Shown here: positions 26,404 to 35,117 of the stretch, in pieces
How the letters are laid out: the number at the start of each line of letters is the position of its first letter
Position numbering within the stretch: the stretch's first letter is position 1
DNA from: Phreatobacter cathodiphilus
Lineage (GTDB): Bacteria; Pseudomonadota; Alphaproteobacteria; Rhizobiales; Phreatobacteraceae
Length of the DNA stretch: 64,000 nucleotides
Direction: 5' to 3'
Assembly: GCF_003008515.1 (NCBI RefSeq)
Contig: NZ_CP027668.1
Location: 3,947,001-4,011,000, forward strand
The notes under the pieces: generated by a model
Told to the model about the DNA's origin: nothing
Databases searched by the model: none
The model's input: the letters and a program-made list of their open reading frames with translations, nothing else
Translations under genes and position numbers: made by a program

Positions 26404-26802
26404 TCAGGCGAAGGCGGGCGGGGCTCTCGGGGAGCGCGTGCCGAGCCAGCCCTCGAAGGCGTGGGCCGGCAGGATGGGATCATAGCTGCGCCCGGGGACG
26501 CGCGGCGCCACCGGCGCCTCGACGGCCGTGCCGGCGAGCGACGGCATGCGCGAATCGTCCCAGGCGGTGGCGTTGCACAGGCCGCAGTGATGGGCGGCCG
26601 AGGCCTTGGTCGCCGGCTGGCTGCCGTCATGGCCGATGGACTGGCCGTCCACGGTGCAGATGACGACGAAGCCGGAGGAGTCGAGGCCGCCCGCGGCCCG
26701 CGCCACCGAGCCGAGCAGGCCCGTCGCGGCGATCACATAGACCAGCGTCGCAGCCAGGATGCTGCGCGCCGCCCGGAAACGATCGCCACGGAAAAGCCAC
26801 AT
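26404..26802 (-). CDS. DUF2946-like protein of the copper operon
   Basis: 132-residue protein. It has one N-terminal hydrophobic segment (about 12-36: ILAATLVYVIAATGLLGSVARAA), a short domain with VVICTVDG, the motif HHCGLCN in the middle and a C-terminus ending RSPRAPPAFA, both typical of DUF2946-type small proteins found beside copper receptors. The His/Cys cluster could bind copper in the periplasm. First gene of the minus-strand operon, 73 bp before the receptor. Confidence 0.75.
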   Translation of the reverse strand: MWLFRGDRFRAARSILAATLVYVIAATGLLGSVARAAGGLDSSGFVVICTVDGQSIGHDGSQPATKASAAHHCGLCNATAWDDSRMPSLAGTAVEAPVAPRVPGRSYDPILPAHAFEGWLGTRSPRAPPAFA

Positions 26803-26866
26803 GCGGTTGAGCTACCGCCGCGGACCGGGCGGAGTCAATCTCCCCGCCCGGCTTGGCTGCGGCGCG

Positions 26867-27646
26867 TCAGAACCGGTAGTTGACGCCGGTCCTCAGCACG
26901 TGGCCGCTGGCGCGGATCTCCGCCGCCGCGTCGGACGGCGTGCCGGGGATGAGGTCGGCGGCGGTCGCCCGCACCTTGCCCAGGTCGTAGAAGAGATATT
27001 CCGCCTTCACCGAGACGTTGCGCGTCAGCAGCACCTCGGTGCCGGCGCCCAGCGTGTAGCCGAACCGCGTCTCCGATCGCGAGACGGAGACGCTCTGCCC
27101 GAGCCCGTCCGTCGCGTTCGCCGCGAACCGCGCGCCGCCATAGGCGAGGCCGCCGGTGGCATAGACCAGCACACGCTCCGTGGCCAGGAAGCCGGCCCTC
27201 AGGCGCAGCGTGCCGAGCCAGTCGGTGGAGCGGGAGAAGTCGCCGGCGACGCCCGTGCCGAGCACGTTCGTCGCCTGGCCGGAGCGGCGAATGCCGGCGA
27301 GCTGGATGTCCGTCTCCACGCCCACCACCACGCGCGGCCAGACGAGGTGGTTGTAGCCGATCTGGACGCCGCCGAGGGCGCCCTGGCCCTCGTAGCGCAG
27401 GCCGTCGGTCGCCATGCCCTGCAGCACGGGAATGAGCGGCGACGAGCCGGAGAAGGTGGGAGACGAAGCGTTCTCCCAGCCATAGCCGACATTGGCGCCG
27501 CCGTAGAAGCCGGTCCAGACCCAGACCGGGGGAGGCGATGGCAGGAGGGGCGGCAGCGGCGGGGCGATGCGGGCGATGTCCGCCCCTATGGCGGGGGCAC
27601 TGAGGACGGCCACCACGGCGGCCGCAAGACGCAGGGACTGGAACAT
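26867..27646 (-). CDS. Outer-membrane beta-barrel protein (Omp25/Omp31-like)
   Basis: 259-residue protein with a signal peptide (cleavage after IGA near 22), a Pro-rich stretch (about 28-42), then an eight-stranded barrel beginning WTGFYGGANVGYGW, with GGVQIGYN, GFLATERVLVYATGGLAYGG, FGYTLGAGTEVLLTRNVSVKAEYLFYDLG and the C-terminal VLRTGVNYRF ending in Phe, as Bam substrates do. This is the common rhizobial porin-like surface protein family; function is structural or unknown. Separate from the copper operon by 64 bp, so co-transcription is possible. Confidence 0.87.
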   Translation of the reverse strand: MFQSLRLAAAVVAVLSAPAIGADIARIAPPLPPLLPSPPPVWVWTGFYGGANVGYGWENASSPTFSGSSPLIPVLQGMATDGLRYEGQGALGGVQIGYNHLVWPRVVVGVETDIQLAGIRRSGQATNVLGTGVAGDFSRSTDWLGTLRLRAGFLATERVLVYATGGLAYGGARFAANATDGLGQSVSVSRSETRFGYTLGAGTEVLLTRNVSVKAEYLFYDLGKVRATAADLIPGTPSDAAAEIRASGHVLRTGVNYRF

Positions 27647-27672
27647 GACGGGTCCTCGTTCCGGCGCCGGGA

Positions 27673-28014
27673 TCAGCAGCGCACCGCGGCGCCGCCGCGA
27701 TAGGGGCCACGGACGACGACGCCGCTGCAGCGCGGACCGTGATAGCGGGTCACGGTGTAGGGGCGCGGGCCATAGACCGGGCCGCGATAGACCGGCCGGG
27801 GCGCCACATAGACGCGGCGATAGGGCGCGACATAGACGGGGCGATAGGGCGCGACCACCACGGGCGGCCGGACGACCACGACCGGCGGACGGTAGTAGGG
27901 GCGGCCGATGATCACGGTCTGGGCCCGGGCGGAGGAGGCGGGCGCCAGAAGAGCGGCGGTGAGGGCGAGGGCGGCGGCGCCGAGGCTGCGGCCGGCGGTC
28001 GGGCTGAGGGGCAT
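27673..28014 (-). CDS. Small secreted Tyr/Pro/Arg/Val-rich protein
   Basis: 113-residue protein with a signal peptide (cleavage after ARA near 31) and a low-complexity mature part made of short units such as YRPPVVVV, APYRPVYVAP and PRPVYRGPVYG, with two Cys at the end (PRCSG and the final VRC) that could form a disulfide. Start at the ATG at 28014 with AAGGAGAC upstream. Repeats of this sort are common in rhizobial surface proteins of unknown role. Divergent from the response regulator, 171 bp away. Confidence 0.7.
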   Translation of the reverse strand: MPLSPTAGRSLGAAALALTAALLAPASSARAQTVIIGRPYYRPPVVVVRPPVVVAPYRPVYVAPYRRVYVAPRPVYRGPVYGPRPYTVTRYHGPRCSGVVVRGPYRGGAAVRC

Positions 28015-28185
28015 CGTCGTCTCCTTGGACGGGGTTGCGATGGCCCCATCACGCCATGGCCCGGTGGCGCCGCCATTCCGCCGCCGTCTCGCGCGGCTTC
28101 GCTTTGTTTCGGTTTTTTTCACGGGGCCTCCGGCCCTTGCGGCGGCGCGCGGCGCCCCGCATCCTCGGCGGGCCGAGACGATCCG

Positions 28186-28923
28186 ATGCAGCCGAGCCCC
28201 GCCACCACCGCCGCCCCTCCCGTCCACCAGCGCGCCATCCTGGTGGTGGAGGACGACCGCGCCCTGCGCGAGCTCCTCAGCGACCACCTCACGGCCGCCG
28301 GCTTCATGGTGGCGACGGCCGAGAACGGCGTGGCGCTCGACCGCGAGCTGACCCGCTTCCAGCCCGACCTCGTCATCCTCGACGTCATGCTGCCCGGCGA
28401 GGACGGCCTGTCGATCTGCCGCCGGCTGCGCGACCGCCACCCCTTTCCCATCCTGATGCTCACCGCCCGCGGCGACGAGGTCGATCGCATTCTCGGCCTC
28501 GAATTCGGCGCCGACGACTATGTCACCAAGCCCTTTTCCAGCCGCGAGCTGGTCGCCCGCATCCGCGCCATCCTGCGCCGCGGCAGCCGCGTCTCCGACG
28601 GCGAGAGCCGCGTCGCCTTCCAGGGCTGGATCCTCGACCTCGGCGCCCGCAGCGTCGTCTCGCCCGCGGGCTTGCTGGTGGACCTCACCACCGGCGAGTT
28701 CGACGTGCTGGCCTGCCTCGCCACCCGGCCCTTCCGCGTCCTGTCGCGCGACCAGATCATGGACCTGACGCGGGCCGACCCGGCCGCGGCCTTCGACCGG
28801 GCCGTCGACATCGTCGTCAGCCGCCTGCGCCGCAAGCTCACCGAGGCCGGCGCGCCGCCGCACCTGGTCAAGACCGTCCGCAACGGCGGCTACATGTTCG
28901 CGTCCCCCGTGCAGGACGCCTGA
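28186..28923 (+). CDS. OmpR/PhoB-family response regulator
   Basis: 245-residue regulator. The receiver domain (about 18-130) has the acidic pair EDD, phospho-acceptor Asp66 in LDVMLPGEDG, the Thr in LTARG and Lys115 in VTKPF. The winged-helix DNA-binding domain (about 145-240) has LTTGEFDVLACLATRP and VDIVVSRLRRKL...VKTVRNGGYMF. The start at 28186 gives a 17-residue leader before the receiver. The sensor kinase follows 15 bp later. Confidence 0.92.
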   Translation: MQPSPATTAAPPVHQRAILVVEDDRALRELLSDHLTAAGFMVATAENGVALDRELTRFQPDLVILDVMLPGEDGLSICRRLRDRHPFPILMLTARGDEVDRILGLEFGADDYVTKPFSSRELVARIRAILRRGSRVSDGESRVAFQGWILDLGARSVVSPAGLLVDLTTGEFDVLACLATRPFRVLSRDQIMDLTRADPAAAFDRAVDIVVSRLRRKLTEAGAPPHLVKTVRNGGYMFASPVQDA

Positions 28924-28938
28924 CGAAAGGGAGGCGCC

Positions 28939-30291
28939 ATGTTCCGCCTCGGCTTTGCCGCGCGCATCCTCTTCGTCCTCGCCGCGAGCCTCGTCGCCTT
29001 TCAGCTCGTCGCGCTTGCGGTCATCAACATGACCGCGCCGGAGGACGTCGACTCGCGCTTTCCGCTGCCCGCCCAGGTCGCCGCCATCGTCACGCTCATC
29101 GAGACCTCGCCGCAGTTCCGCGACACGATCGAGCGGGCGGTGGAGGGCCCCGACACGCAGATCACCATCACCTCGGAGGCCCCCCGCCCGGAGACGGTGC
29201 TCTCTCCCCAGGCGACCGCGATCCTCCAGCGGTTCGAACCCGCCCTCGCGGGCCGCCAGGTCAGCATCGTCGCCCATGACCAGAACCTCAGGCCCTGGGC
29301 GCGGATCGGGGCGCGCTGGTTCTATGGGCTCCGGCCCTTCTCCATCGCCGTGCTGCTGAACGACGGCGACCACCTGCTGGTGCGCGGCCGCGGCCGCGTG
29401 CCGCGCCGGCTGTTCGGCCTGCCGGTCGGCATCGCCGCCGGCTGGCTCGGCTTCGTCATCGCCGCGGCCGGGCTCATGCTGGTCTGGCGGGAAGTCAGGC
29501 CGGTGGGCGAGCTCGTCACCGCGGCGGAATCCTTCGCGGCGACGGTGAAGCCGCAGAAGGTGACGCCCCGGGGCGCTCCCGATCTCAGGAGGCTCGCCGG
29601 CGCCTTCAACGCCATGCAGGAGCGCATCGCCTCCCTCGTCCAGTCCCGCAGCTTCATGTTCGGCGCCATGTCGCATGACCTGAGGACCGTGGCGGCCCGT
29701 CTGCGCCTGAGGATCGAGGCGCTGCCGCCGGCCCCCGCCCGCGACGCCGCACTCGCCGATCTCGGCTCCATGGAGGCGCTGCTGGAGAACACGATGGAGC
29801 TCGCCCGGCCGGTGCCGCCGGCCCGCGACGTCGCGCTGGTCGATCTCGTCGCACTGGTGGGGGAGGAGTGCCAGAGTCTGACCTCCGCGGGACGCACCGT
29901 GCATTTCGAGGTGGAGACCGGCGACGACGTGACCGTGGCCGGAGACGCCCTGGCGCTGCGCCGCGCCGTCATCAACCTCTTGTCCAATGCCCTGCGCTAC
30001 GCGCCCCACGCCTGGGTCAGGATCGCGACGCAAGACGGGTGGGCCACCCTCATCGTCGACGACGATGGGCCGGGCATCCCGCCCGCCGACCGCGAGCGCG
30101 TCTTCGAGCCCTTCCTGCGGCTCGAGACCTCGCGTAACCGCGAATCCGGAGGCGCCGGCCTCGGCCTCGCCATCGTCCGCAAGGTGGCCGACGACCTCGG
30201 CGGATCGGTGCGGGTCGGCGATGCGCCGACCGGCGGGGCGCGGCTCGAATTCACGGTGCCGCTGACCCGCGACGCGGACAGAACCGCCTGA
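28939..30291 (+). CDS. Sensor histidine kinase
   Basis: 450-residue membrane kinase with TM1 about 7-28, a periplasmic domain about 30-155 with no family I recognise, TM2 about 157-180, and a HAMP domain about 180-235. The dimerisation/phospho-acceptor helix has His246 in MSHDLRT, and the ATPase domain has NLLSNALRYAP (N box), VDDDGPGIPP (G1) and GAGLGLAIVRKVADDLGG (G2). It phosphorylates the adjacent OmpR-type regulator. The signal is unknown; envelope genes nearby are candidate targets. Confidence 0.92.
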   Translation: MFRLGFAARILFVLAASLVAFQLVALAVINMTAPEDVDSRFPLPAQVAAIVTLIETSPQFRDTIERAVEGPDTQITITSEAPRPETVLSPQATAILQRFEPALAGRQVSIVAHDQNLRPWARIGARWFYGLRPFSIAVLLNDGDHLLVRGRGRVPRRLFGLPVGIAAGWLGFVIAAAGLMLVWREVRPVGELVTAAESFAATVKPQKVTPRGAPDLRRLAGAFNAMQERIASLVQSRSFMFGAMSHDLRTVAARLRLRIEALPPAPARDAALADLGSMEALLENTMELARPVPPARDVALVDLVALVGEECQSLTSAGRTVHFEVETGDDVTVAGDALALRRAVINLLSNALRYAPHAWVRIATQDGWATLIVDDDGPGIPPADRERVFEPFLRLETSRNRESGGAGLGLAIVRKVADDLGGSVRVGDAPTGGARLEFTVPLTRDADRTA

Positions 30292-30330
30292 GGGGGCGGA
30301 CCTTCCGGCATTGTCCGTCCGGTCGCGGGG

Positions 30331-30358
30331 GAGGCCGGAGGGGTCCGCCTCCGGCCTC
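30331..30358. terminator. Hairpin between convergent genes
   Basis: Perfect 11-bp stem (GAGGCCGGAGG 30331-30341, CCTCCGGCCTC 30348-30358) with a 6-base loop between the kinase gene and the convergent small gene. No T run on either side. Confidence 0.55.
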
Positions 30359-30428
30359 GGGTCCCTCGGGCCACGTCATCTCGGGGAGAGCATGCGCGCG
30401 GCCCTCGGGATCTCGGAAACGAGGGAGA

Positions 30429-30740
30429 TCAGCGTCGCGACGCGATGAAGCCGCGGCAGGTGGCGCTGAGCTCGGCCTCGCGCGCCTTCAGGCACTGCAC
30501 CAGGCGCCCGCCACCCGGCGAGACGCCCTGGCAGAGGCGCTGCACCTCGCCGCCGCAGGCCTCGCGGGCCTGGCCGCGCTGCGCGCCGGGCTGGGCCGCT
30601 TCGGCCAGCACCATTGACATGGCGATGATGACGGCGGCGAGGGCGGCGACGAAGGTCCAGAACAGCGGCGCCCTCAGCGGCGCGGTGAAGTCGCGGCCGC
30701 GCGGCGCGGTGGTGGAAGGACGGTCTTGGACGGCAGGCAT
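30429..30740 (-). CDS. Small membrane-anchored Cys-rich protein
   Basis: 103-residue protein (ATG at 30740 behind AGGGG; a TTG six bases upstream is also possible). A polar N-terminus is followed by one hydrophobic helix (about 27-48: FWTFVAALAAVIIAMSMVLAEAA, a signal anchor or cleavable), then a 50-residue domain with four Cys spaced as ACGGEV.RLCQGV...QCLKAR...TCRGFI. This is the Cys-rich repeat pattern of small rhizobial periplasmic proteins, probably two disulfides. Function unknown. Confidence 0.7.
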   Translation of the reverse strand: MPAVQDRPSTTAPRGRDFTAPLRAPLFWTFVAALAAVIIAMSMVLAEAAQPGAQRGQAREACGGEVQRLCQGVSPGGGRLVQCLKAREAELSATCRGFIASRR

Positions 30741-30826
30741 GGGCAACCCCTGGCTGGTGACGATGGCCGGAGGATGCGGGTCCCCTGTTTCGGGGCTGTC
30801 GACGGATCGTGTCGGTTTGTGTCGGC

Positions 30827-31654
30827 CTACTTGATGCCGGCGCGCATGAAGCTCTGCACGAACTGGCGCTGGAACAGCAGGAAGCCGATCAGCAGCGGCG
30901 CCGAGGTCATCAGCGTCGCGGCGCAGATGATCGCCCAGTCGATGCCCTGGTCGGTGGAGGAGAAGACCTGCAGGCCGACGGTGAGCGGTCGCGATTCCAC
31001 CGAATTGGTGACGATCAGCGGCCAGAGGAAGTTGTTCCAGTGATAGCTGACGGAGACGAGGCCATAGGCGATGTAGACGGGCCGGCCCAGCGGCACATAG
31101 ACCCGCCAGAGCACCTGCATGGGGCTTGCCCCTTCCACCCGCGCCGCGTCGTCAAGCTCCTTCGGCACCATCTTGAAGGTCTGCCGCAACAGGAAGATGC
31201 CGAAGGCCGAGGCGACATAGGGCAGGCCGATGGCGGGAATGGAATCGAGCACGCCGAGGCGGCTCATCGTCTTGTAGTTCTCGACGATCAGCACGTCCGG
31301 CATGATCATGAGCTGGGCGAGGACGAGGGCGAAGACCACCGTCGCGCCGGGGAACTCGTAGCGCGCGAAGGCGAAGGCGGCGAGCGTGCAGAGCACGAGC
31401 TGGCAGGCGAGCACGCCCGTCACCAGCAGGAAGGTGTTGAGGAAGTAGCGGGCGAAGGGCGCCGCCTCCCAGGCCCGCTTGAAATTGTCGAGGGTGAGCG
31501 GCGCGAACAGCTCGAAGCGCGTGGAGAATTCCGACGGATGGAAGGCCGTCCACACCGCATAGGCGAGCGGCGCGATCCAGATCAGCGCGAGGAGCCAGGC
31601 GCCCGCCGTCTCCGCCACCTTGCCCCAGCCCCGCGGTGCATAGACCTCGCTCAT
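30827..31654 (-). CDS. Carbohydrate/glycerol-phosphate ABC permease, UgpE type
   Basis: 275-residue inner-membrane permease of the MalG/UgpE group with six helices; the first is AWLLALIWIAPLAYAVWTAF. The conserved cytoplasmic EAA loop is KELDDAARVEGASPMQVLWRVYVPLGRP (read in parts). It ends VQSFMRAGIK, as UgpE does. Seven bases separate it from the upstream permease gene. Confidence 0.88.
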   Translation of the reverse strand: MSEVYAPRGWGKVAETAGAWLLALIWIAPLAYAVWTAFHPSEFSTRFELFAPLTLDNFKRAWEAAPFARYFLNTFLLVTGVLACQLVLCTLAAFAFARYEFPGATVVFALVLAQLMIMPDVLIVENYKTMSRLGVLDSIPAIGLPYVASAFGIFLLRQTFKMVPKELDDAARVEGASPMQVLWRVYVPLGRPVYIAYGLVSVSYHWNNFLWPLIVTNSVESRPLTVGLQVFSSTDQGIDWAIICAATLMTSAPLLIGFLLFQRQFVQSFMRAGIK

Positions 31655-31661
31655 GCCGCCC

Positions 31662-32582
31662 TCACCGGTAGTGCACGCGGCGTTCGAGCACGCCGTACTG
31701 GATGAGGGCGAGGAGGCCGAGCAGGGCGAGCAGCACGACAGTCAGCGCCGCCGCATAGCCCGTGTCCCAGAAGGAGAAGCCGACCTGGTAGATGTAGAAG
31801 AGCAGCAGTGCCGTGGCGTTGTCCGGCCCGCCGCGGGTCATGACGAAGATGTGGTCGATGGTGCGGAAGGCGCCGATGACCGCGTTGACCAGCACGAAGA
31901 GCGTCGTCGGCATCAGCAGCGGGAACTGGATCCGGCGGAAATAGGTCCAGCGGGACGCGCCCTCCAGCGCGGCCGCTTCCGCGAGGCTCGGCGAGATGGT
32001 CTGCAGCGCCGCGAGATAGAAGATCATGAAGAAGCCGGCTTCCTTCCACACCGCCACGACGGTGACGGCGAAGAGCGCGGTCTCGTTGGAGCCGAGCCAG
32101 TTCGGCCCCGTGATGCCGAAGGCGCCGAGGATCTGCGCCAGCAGCCCGTATTGCGGCGTGTAGAAGAACAGCCAGATGTTGGCCACCGCGATCATCGGCA
32201 GCACGGTCGGCGTGAAATAGGCCATGCGCACCAGCGTCCGGCCGGCGATCCGGTCGTTGACCCACACCGCCATCAGTAGGGCGAGGGCGATGGAGGTCGG
32301 GATCGTCCCGAGCGCGAACCACAGGTTGTTCCACATCGCCTGCCAGAAGATGGGGTCGGCCATCATCTGTTCGAAATTGGCGGGCCCGACGAAGCGCGAG
32401 GGCCGGCGCGGCCGCGGCGTCGAATAGACGCTGTCGATTAGCGTGTTCACCGCCGGCCAGTGGGTGAACAGGATCAGCAGGGCGAGCGAGGGCCCCAGCA
32501 TCAGCCAGGCGTGGATCCAGGTGCGGGTCTGGGTGCGGTACTGCAAGCGGCTCACGGCGGGGTTGGCGGGCGGCCGCTTCAC
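31662..32582 (-). CDS. Carbohydrate/glycerol-phosphate ABC permease, UgpA type
   Basis: 306-residue inner-membrane permease (MalF/UgpA group) with six helices and the EAA loop LAEAAALEGASRWTYFRRIQFPLL (in parts). A 30-residue cytoplasmic N-terminus precedes the first helix (WLMLGPSLALLILFTHWPAV). It pairs with the UgpE-type permease; 19 bp separates it from the binding-protein gene. Confidence 0.88.
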   Translation of the reverse strand: MKRPPANPAVSRLQYRTQTRTWIHAWLMLGPSLALLILFTHWPAVNTLIDSVYSTPRPRRPSRFVGPANFEQMMADPIFWQAMWNNLWFALGTIPTSIALALLMAVWVNDRIAGRTLVRMAYFTPTVLPMIAVANIWLFFYTPQYGLLAQILGAFGITGPNWLGSNETALFAVTVVAVWKEAGFFMIFYLAALQTISPSLAEAAALEGASRWTYFRRIQFPLLMPTTLFVLVNAVIGAFRTIDHIFVMTRGGPDNATALLLFYIYQVGFSFWDTGYAAALTVVLLALLGLLALIQYGVLERRVHYR

Positions 32583-32601
32583 GCGACCGCCCGGCAGGGC
32601 A

Positions 32602-33915
32602 TCAGCGATAGGAGCGCAGAATCCGCTCGGCCTCGGCCTGCGAGTCCTTCATGGCGGCCTCCGGCGTCTTGGTGCCGTTGAGGGCGGCCTGCAGGCCGTC
32701 GTTGAGAGCCTTGGTGACGCGCTGGTTCTCGTGGGTCGAGAGCTCGGCCACCGCGTACTGGAGCTGATCGCGGGCGACCGCCGCGGCCGGGAAGCCGGCG
32801 ACATACTCCTTCATCGCCGGCGTATCCCAGGAATCCTTGCGCACCGCGACGTAGCCGGTGTCGATGCCCCACTTGGCGGCCCGCTCCGGGGTGGTGATCC
32901 ACTGGATGAACTTGAAGGCGGCCTCCTGCTCGGCGCGCGAGGCCTTCTTCGACAGGTAGAAGTTGCCGCCGCCCGTGGGGCTGCCGCGCCGCTTGCCCGC
33001 TGCCAGCATGCCGACCCCGAAGGGGAACTTGGCATTGGTGCGCACATTGGTGAGGTTGCCCGTGGTGGTCCACATCATCGCGCACTTCTTCTCGAAGAAG
33101 TCGCGCGGCGTGGTGCCCCACTCGACGATGCCGGTCGGGTGCACCTTGTGCTTGCGGGAGAGGTCCACCCAGTACTGCAGCGCCTCGACGACGCCCGGCG
33201 CGTCATAGGCGGTGCGGGTGCCCTCCTTGTTCATCAGCACGGCGTCCGCCTGGATGGCGAGGGCCTGGAACAGCCAGTAGGGGAAGCCGGAGGACGGGAT
33301 TTGCAGGCCCCACTGGGTGGTGTTGGCGCCGTCGCGCTTGGTCAGCTTCTCGGCGAAGGCGACCTGCTCGGCCCAGGTCTGCGGCGGCTTCTCGGGGTCG
33401 AGGCCGGCTTCCTTAAACAGATCCTTGTTCCAGTAGAGCACGATGGTCGAGCGCTGGAAGGGGATGCCCCAGGTCTTGCCGCCGGTCTGGCTGTTCTCCA
33501 TGAAGCCGGGGAAGAAGCTCGCCAGCCAGGCCTTGTCGGCATCCGACTTGATGAAATCGTCGAAGGGAACGATGGCGTCCTCGTCGATCAGCGTGAACAT
33601 GTCGGTGGATAGGAGCACCGAGGTCACCGGCGGCGTGCCGCTCTTGTGCGCGGTGATCGCCTTGACGATGGTCTCCTGGTAGGTGCCGGCATAGATCGGC
33701 TTCACCGTGATGCCGGCATTCTCCTTGGCGAAGTCGGCGGCATAGGCGTCGATCAGCTTGGTGATCGGGCCGCCCACCGCCACCGGATAGAAGAACGAGA
33801 CCTCGACCTTGCCCTGGGCGAGGGCCGGGGCGGCGAGGAAGGAGCCGCCGATGGGCGCGGCGGCGAGCGCGCTGCCGGCCTTCAGCAGCGTACGGCGGTC
33901 GATGCGGTTGGACAT
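32602..33915 (-). CDS. ABC transporter substrate-binding protein, UgpB type
   Basis: 437-residue periplasmic binding protein (family 1 extracellular solute-binding). Twin-arginine leader RRTLLKAGSALAAAP, cleavage after ALAQ near 34; the mature chain GKVEVSFFYPVAVGGPITKLID resembles UgpB. Further family segments are PFQRSTIVLYWNKDLFKEAGLDP and KKCAMMWTTTGNL. The start is the ATG at 33915 with AGGGAG upstream. Sn-glycerol 3-phosphate or a related phosphodiester is the first guess, but sugars are possible. Confidence 0.87.
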   Translation of the reverse strand: MSNRIDRRTLLKAGSALAAAPIGGSFLAAPALAQGKVEVSFFYPVAVGGPITKLIDAYAADFAKENAGITVKPIYAGTYQETIVKAITAHKSGTPPVTSVLLSTDMFTLIDEDAIVPFDDFIKSDADKAWLASFFPGFMENSQTGGKTWGIPFQRSTIVLYWNKDLFKEAGLDPEKPPQTWAEQVAFAEKLTKRDGANTTQWGLQIPSSGFPYWLFQALAIQADAVLMNKEGTRTAYDAPGVVEALQYWVDLSRKHKVHPTGIVEWGTTPRDFFEKKCAMMWTTTGNLTNVRTNAKFPFGVGMLAAGKRRGSPTGGGNFYLSKKASRAEQEAAFKFIQWITTPERAAKWGIDTGYVAVRKDSWDTPAMKEYVAGFPAAAVARDQLQYAVAELSTHENQRVTKALNDGLQAALNGTKTPEAAMKDSQAEAERILRSYR

Positions 33916-33955
33916 GGCGTGATCTCCCTGAACATCTTTGTTGTGTGCCGGCTCA

Positions 33956-34993
33956 TCATAACCGTTTGCCGGTCGCCGTGTCGAAAAAGTGCTCATGGTC
34001 GCTGTCCCACTCGAGGCCGATGGTCTGACCCTCGCCGAGCCCGATCTTTCCGGGCACGCGCACGATCAGCGGCTGGTCCGCGATACGGGCTTCGACGAGG
34101 CTGTCGGCCCCGAGGTATTCGACCGATGTGACGGTTGCATGAATTCCGTCATCCGCCAGTCGCAGATGCTCCGGTCGCACGCCGAGCGAGAGCGAGGCGG
34201 GATCGCGCCCGGCCGGCGCCCGCGCCGCCACCCTCGCGCCGAAGGCGGTGGCCGGGACGACGTTCATCGGCGGCGTGCCGACGAAGCGCGCGGTGAAGAT
34301 CGTCGCCGGGCGGTTGTAGAGCTCCTCCGGCGTGCCGTGCTGTTCGACATGGCCGGCTCGCATCAGCACCACGCGGTCGGCCATGGTCATGGCCTCCACC
34401 TGGTCGTGGGTGACGTAGATCATGGTGACGCCGAGACGGCGCTGCAGGCCGCGGATCTCGCGCCGCATCTCCAGGCGAAGCTGCGCGTCGAGATTGGAGA
34501 GCGGCTCGTCCATCAGGCAGACCGGCGTCTCCGCGACGATGGCGCGCCCCAGCGCGACGCGCTGCTGCTGGCCGCCGGAGAGCTGCGAGGGCTTGCGGTC
34601 GAGGAGCTGGGAGAGGCCGAGTATGCCGGCGGCCTTCTCCAGCCGCTTCGCCCGCTCCGCCTTCGGCACCTTGCGCACCTCGAGGCCGAACAGGATGTTC
34701 TGCGCCACGGTGAGATGCGGAAACAGCGCGTAGCTCTGGAACACCATGGAGACGCCGCGCTCGGCCGGTGCCGCATGGGTCACGTCGCGTCCGCCGATGC
34801 GGATGGCGCCCCCGGTCGTCGATTCCAGACCGGCGATCAGCCGCAGCGTCGTCGACTTGCCGCAGCCGGAGGGGCCGAGGAGCGCCACGAGATGGCCCGG
34901 CGCCACGTCGAACGACACGGCCGACACCGCGTTCTGGGTGCCGAAGGCCTTGCTGACACCGTCCAGTGATACCTCGGCCACCTGCGTCCTCAC
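33956..34993 (-). CDS. ugpC: ABC transporter ATP-binding protein, UgpC/MalK type
   Basis: 345-residue ATPase: Walker A GPSGCGKSTT (about 38-47), Q loop VFQSYALFPH, signature LSGGQQQRVALGRAI, Walker B CLMDEPLSNLD, switch YVTHDQVEAM, then a C-terminal TOBE domain (about 245-345, LGVRPEHLRL and others). GTG start at 34993. First gene of the four-gene ugp-like operon (ATPase, binding protein, two permeases); the order with the ATPase first differs from the E. coli ugpBAEC order. Confidence 0.9.
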   Translation of the reverse strand: MRTQVAEVSLDGVSKAFGTQNAVSAVSFDVAPGHLVALLGPSGCGKSTTLRLIAGLESTTGGAIRIGGRDVTHAAPAERGVSMVFQSYALFPHLTVAQNILFGLEVRKVPKAERAKRLEKAAGILGLSQLLDRKPSQLSGGQQQRVALGRAIVAETPVCLMDEPLSNLDAQLRLEMRREIRGLQRRLGVTMIYVTHDQVEAMTMADRVVLMRAGHVEQHGTPEELYNRPATIFTARFVGTPPMNVVPATAFGARVAARAPAGRDPASLSLGVRPEHLRLADDGIHATVTSVEYLGADSLVEARIADQPLIVRVPGKIGLGEGQTIGLEWDSDHEHFFDTATGKRL

Positions 34994-35117
34994 CTGCCAC
35001 CTGCCGTCCTCGGTCCGGCGGGGCGGCGACGAGCCATAGCGAATAGCACCGCTCGCTCCAAGGCCCCAGTGCCTCCGCCGGTCGACTTGCCGTCCCTCCC
35101 AGCGATACTGTCCCGGC

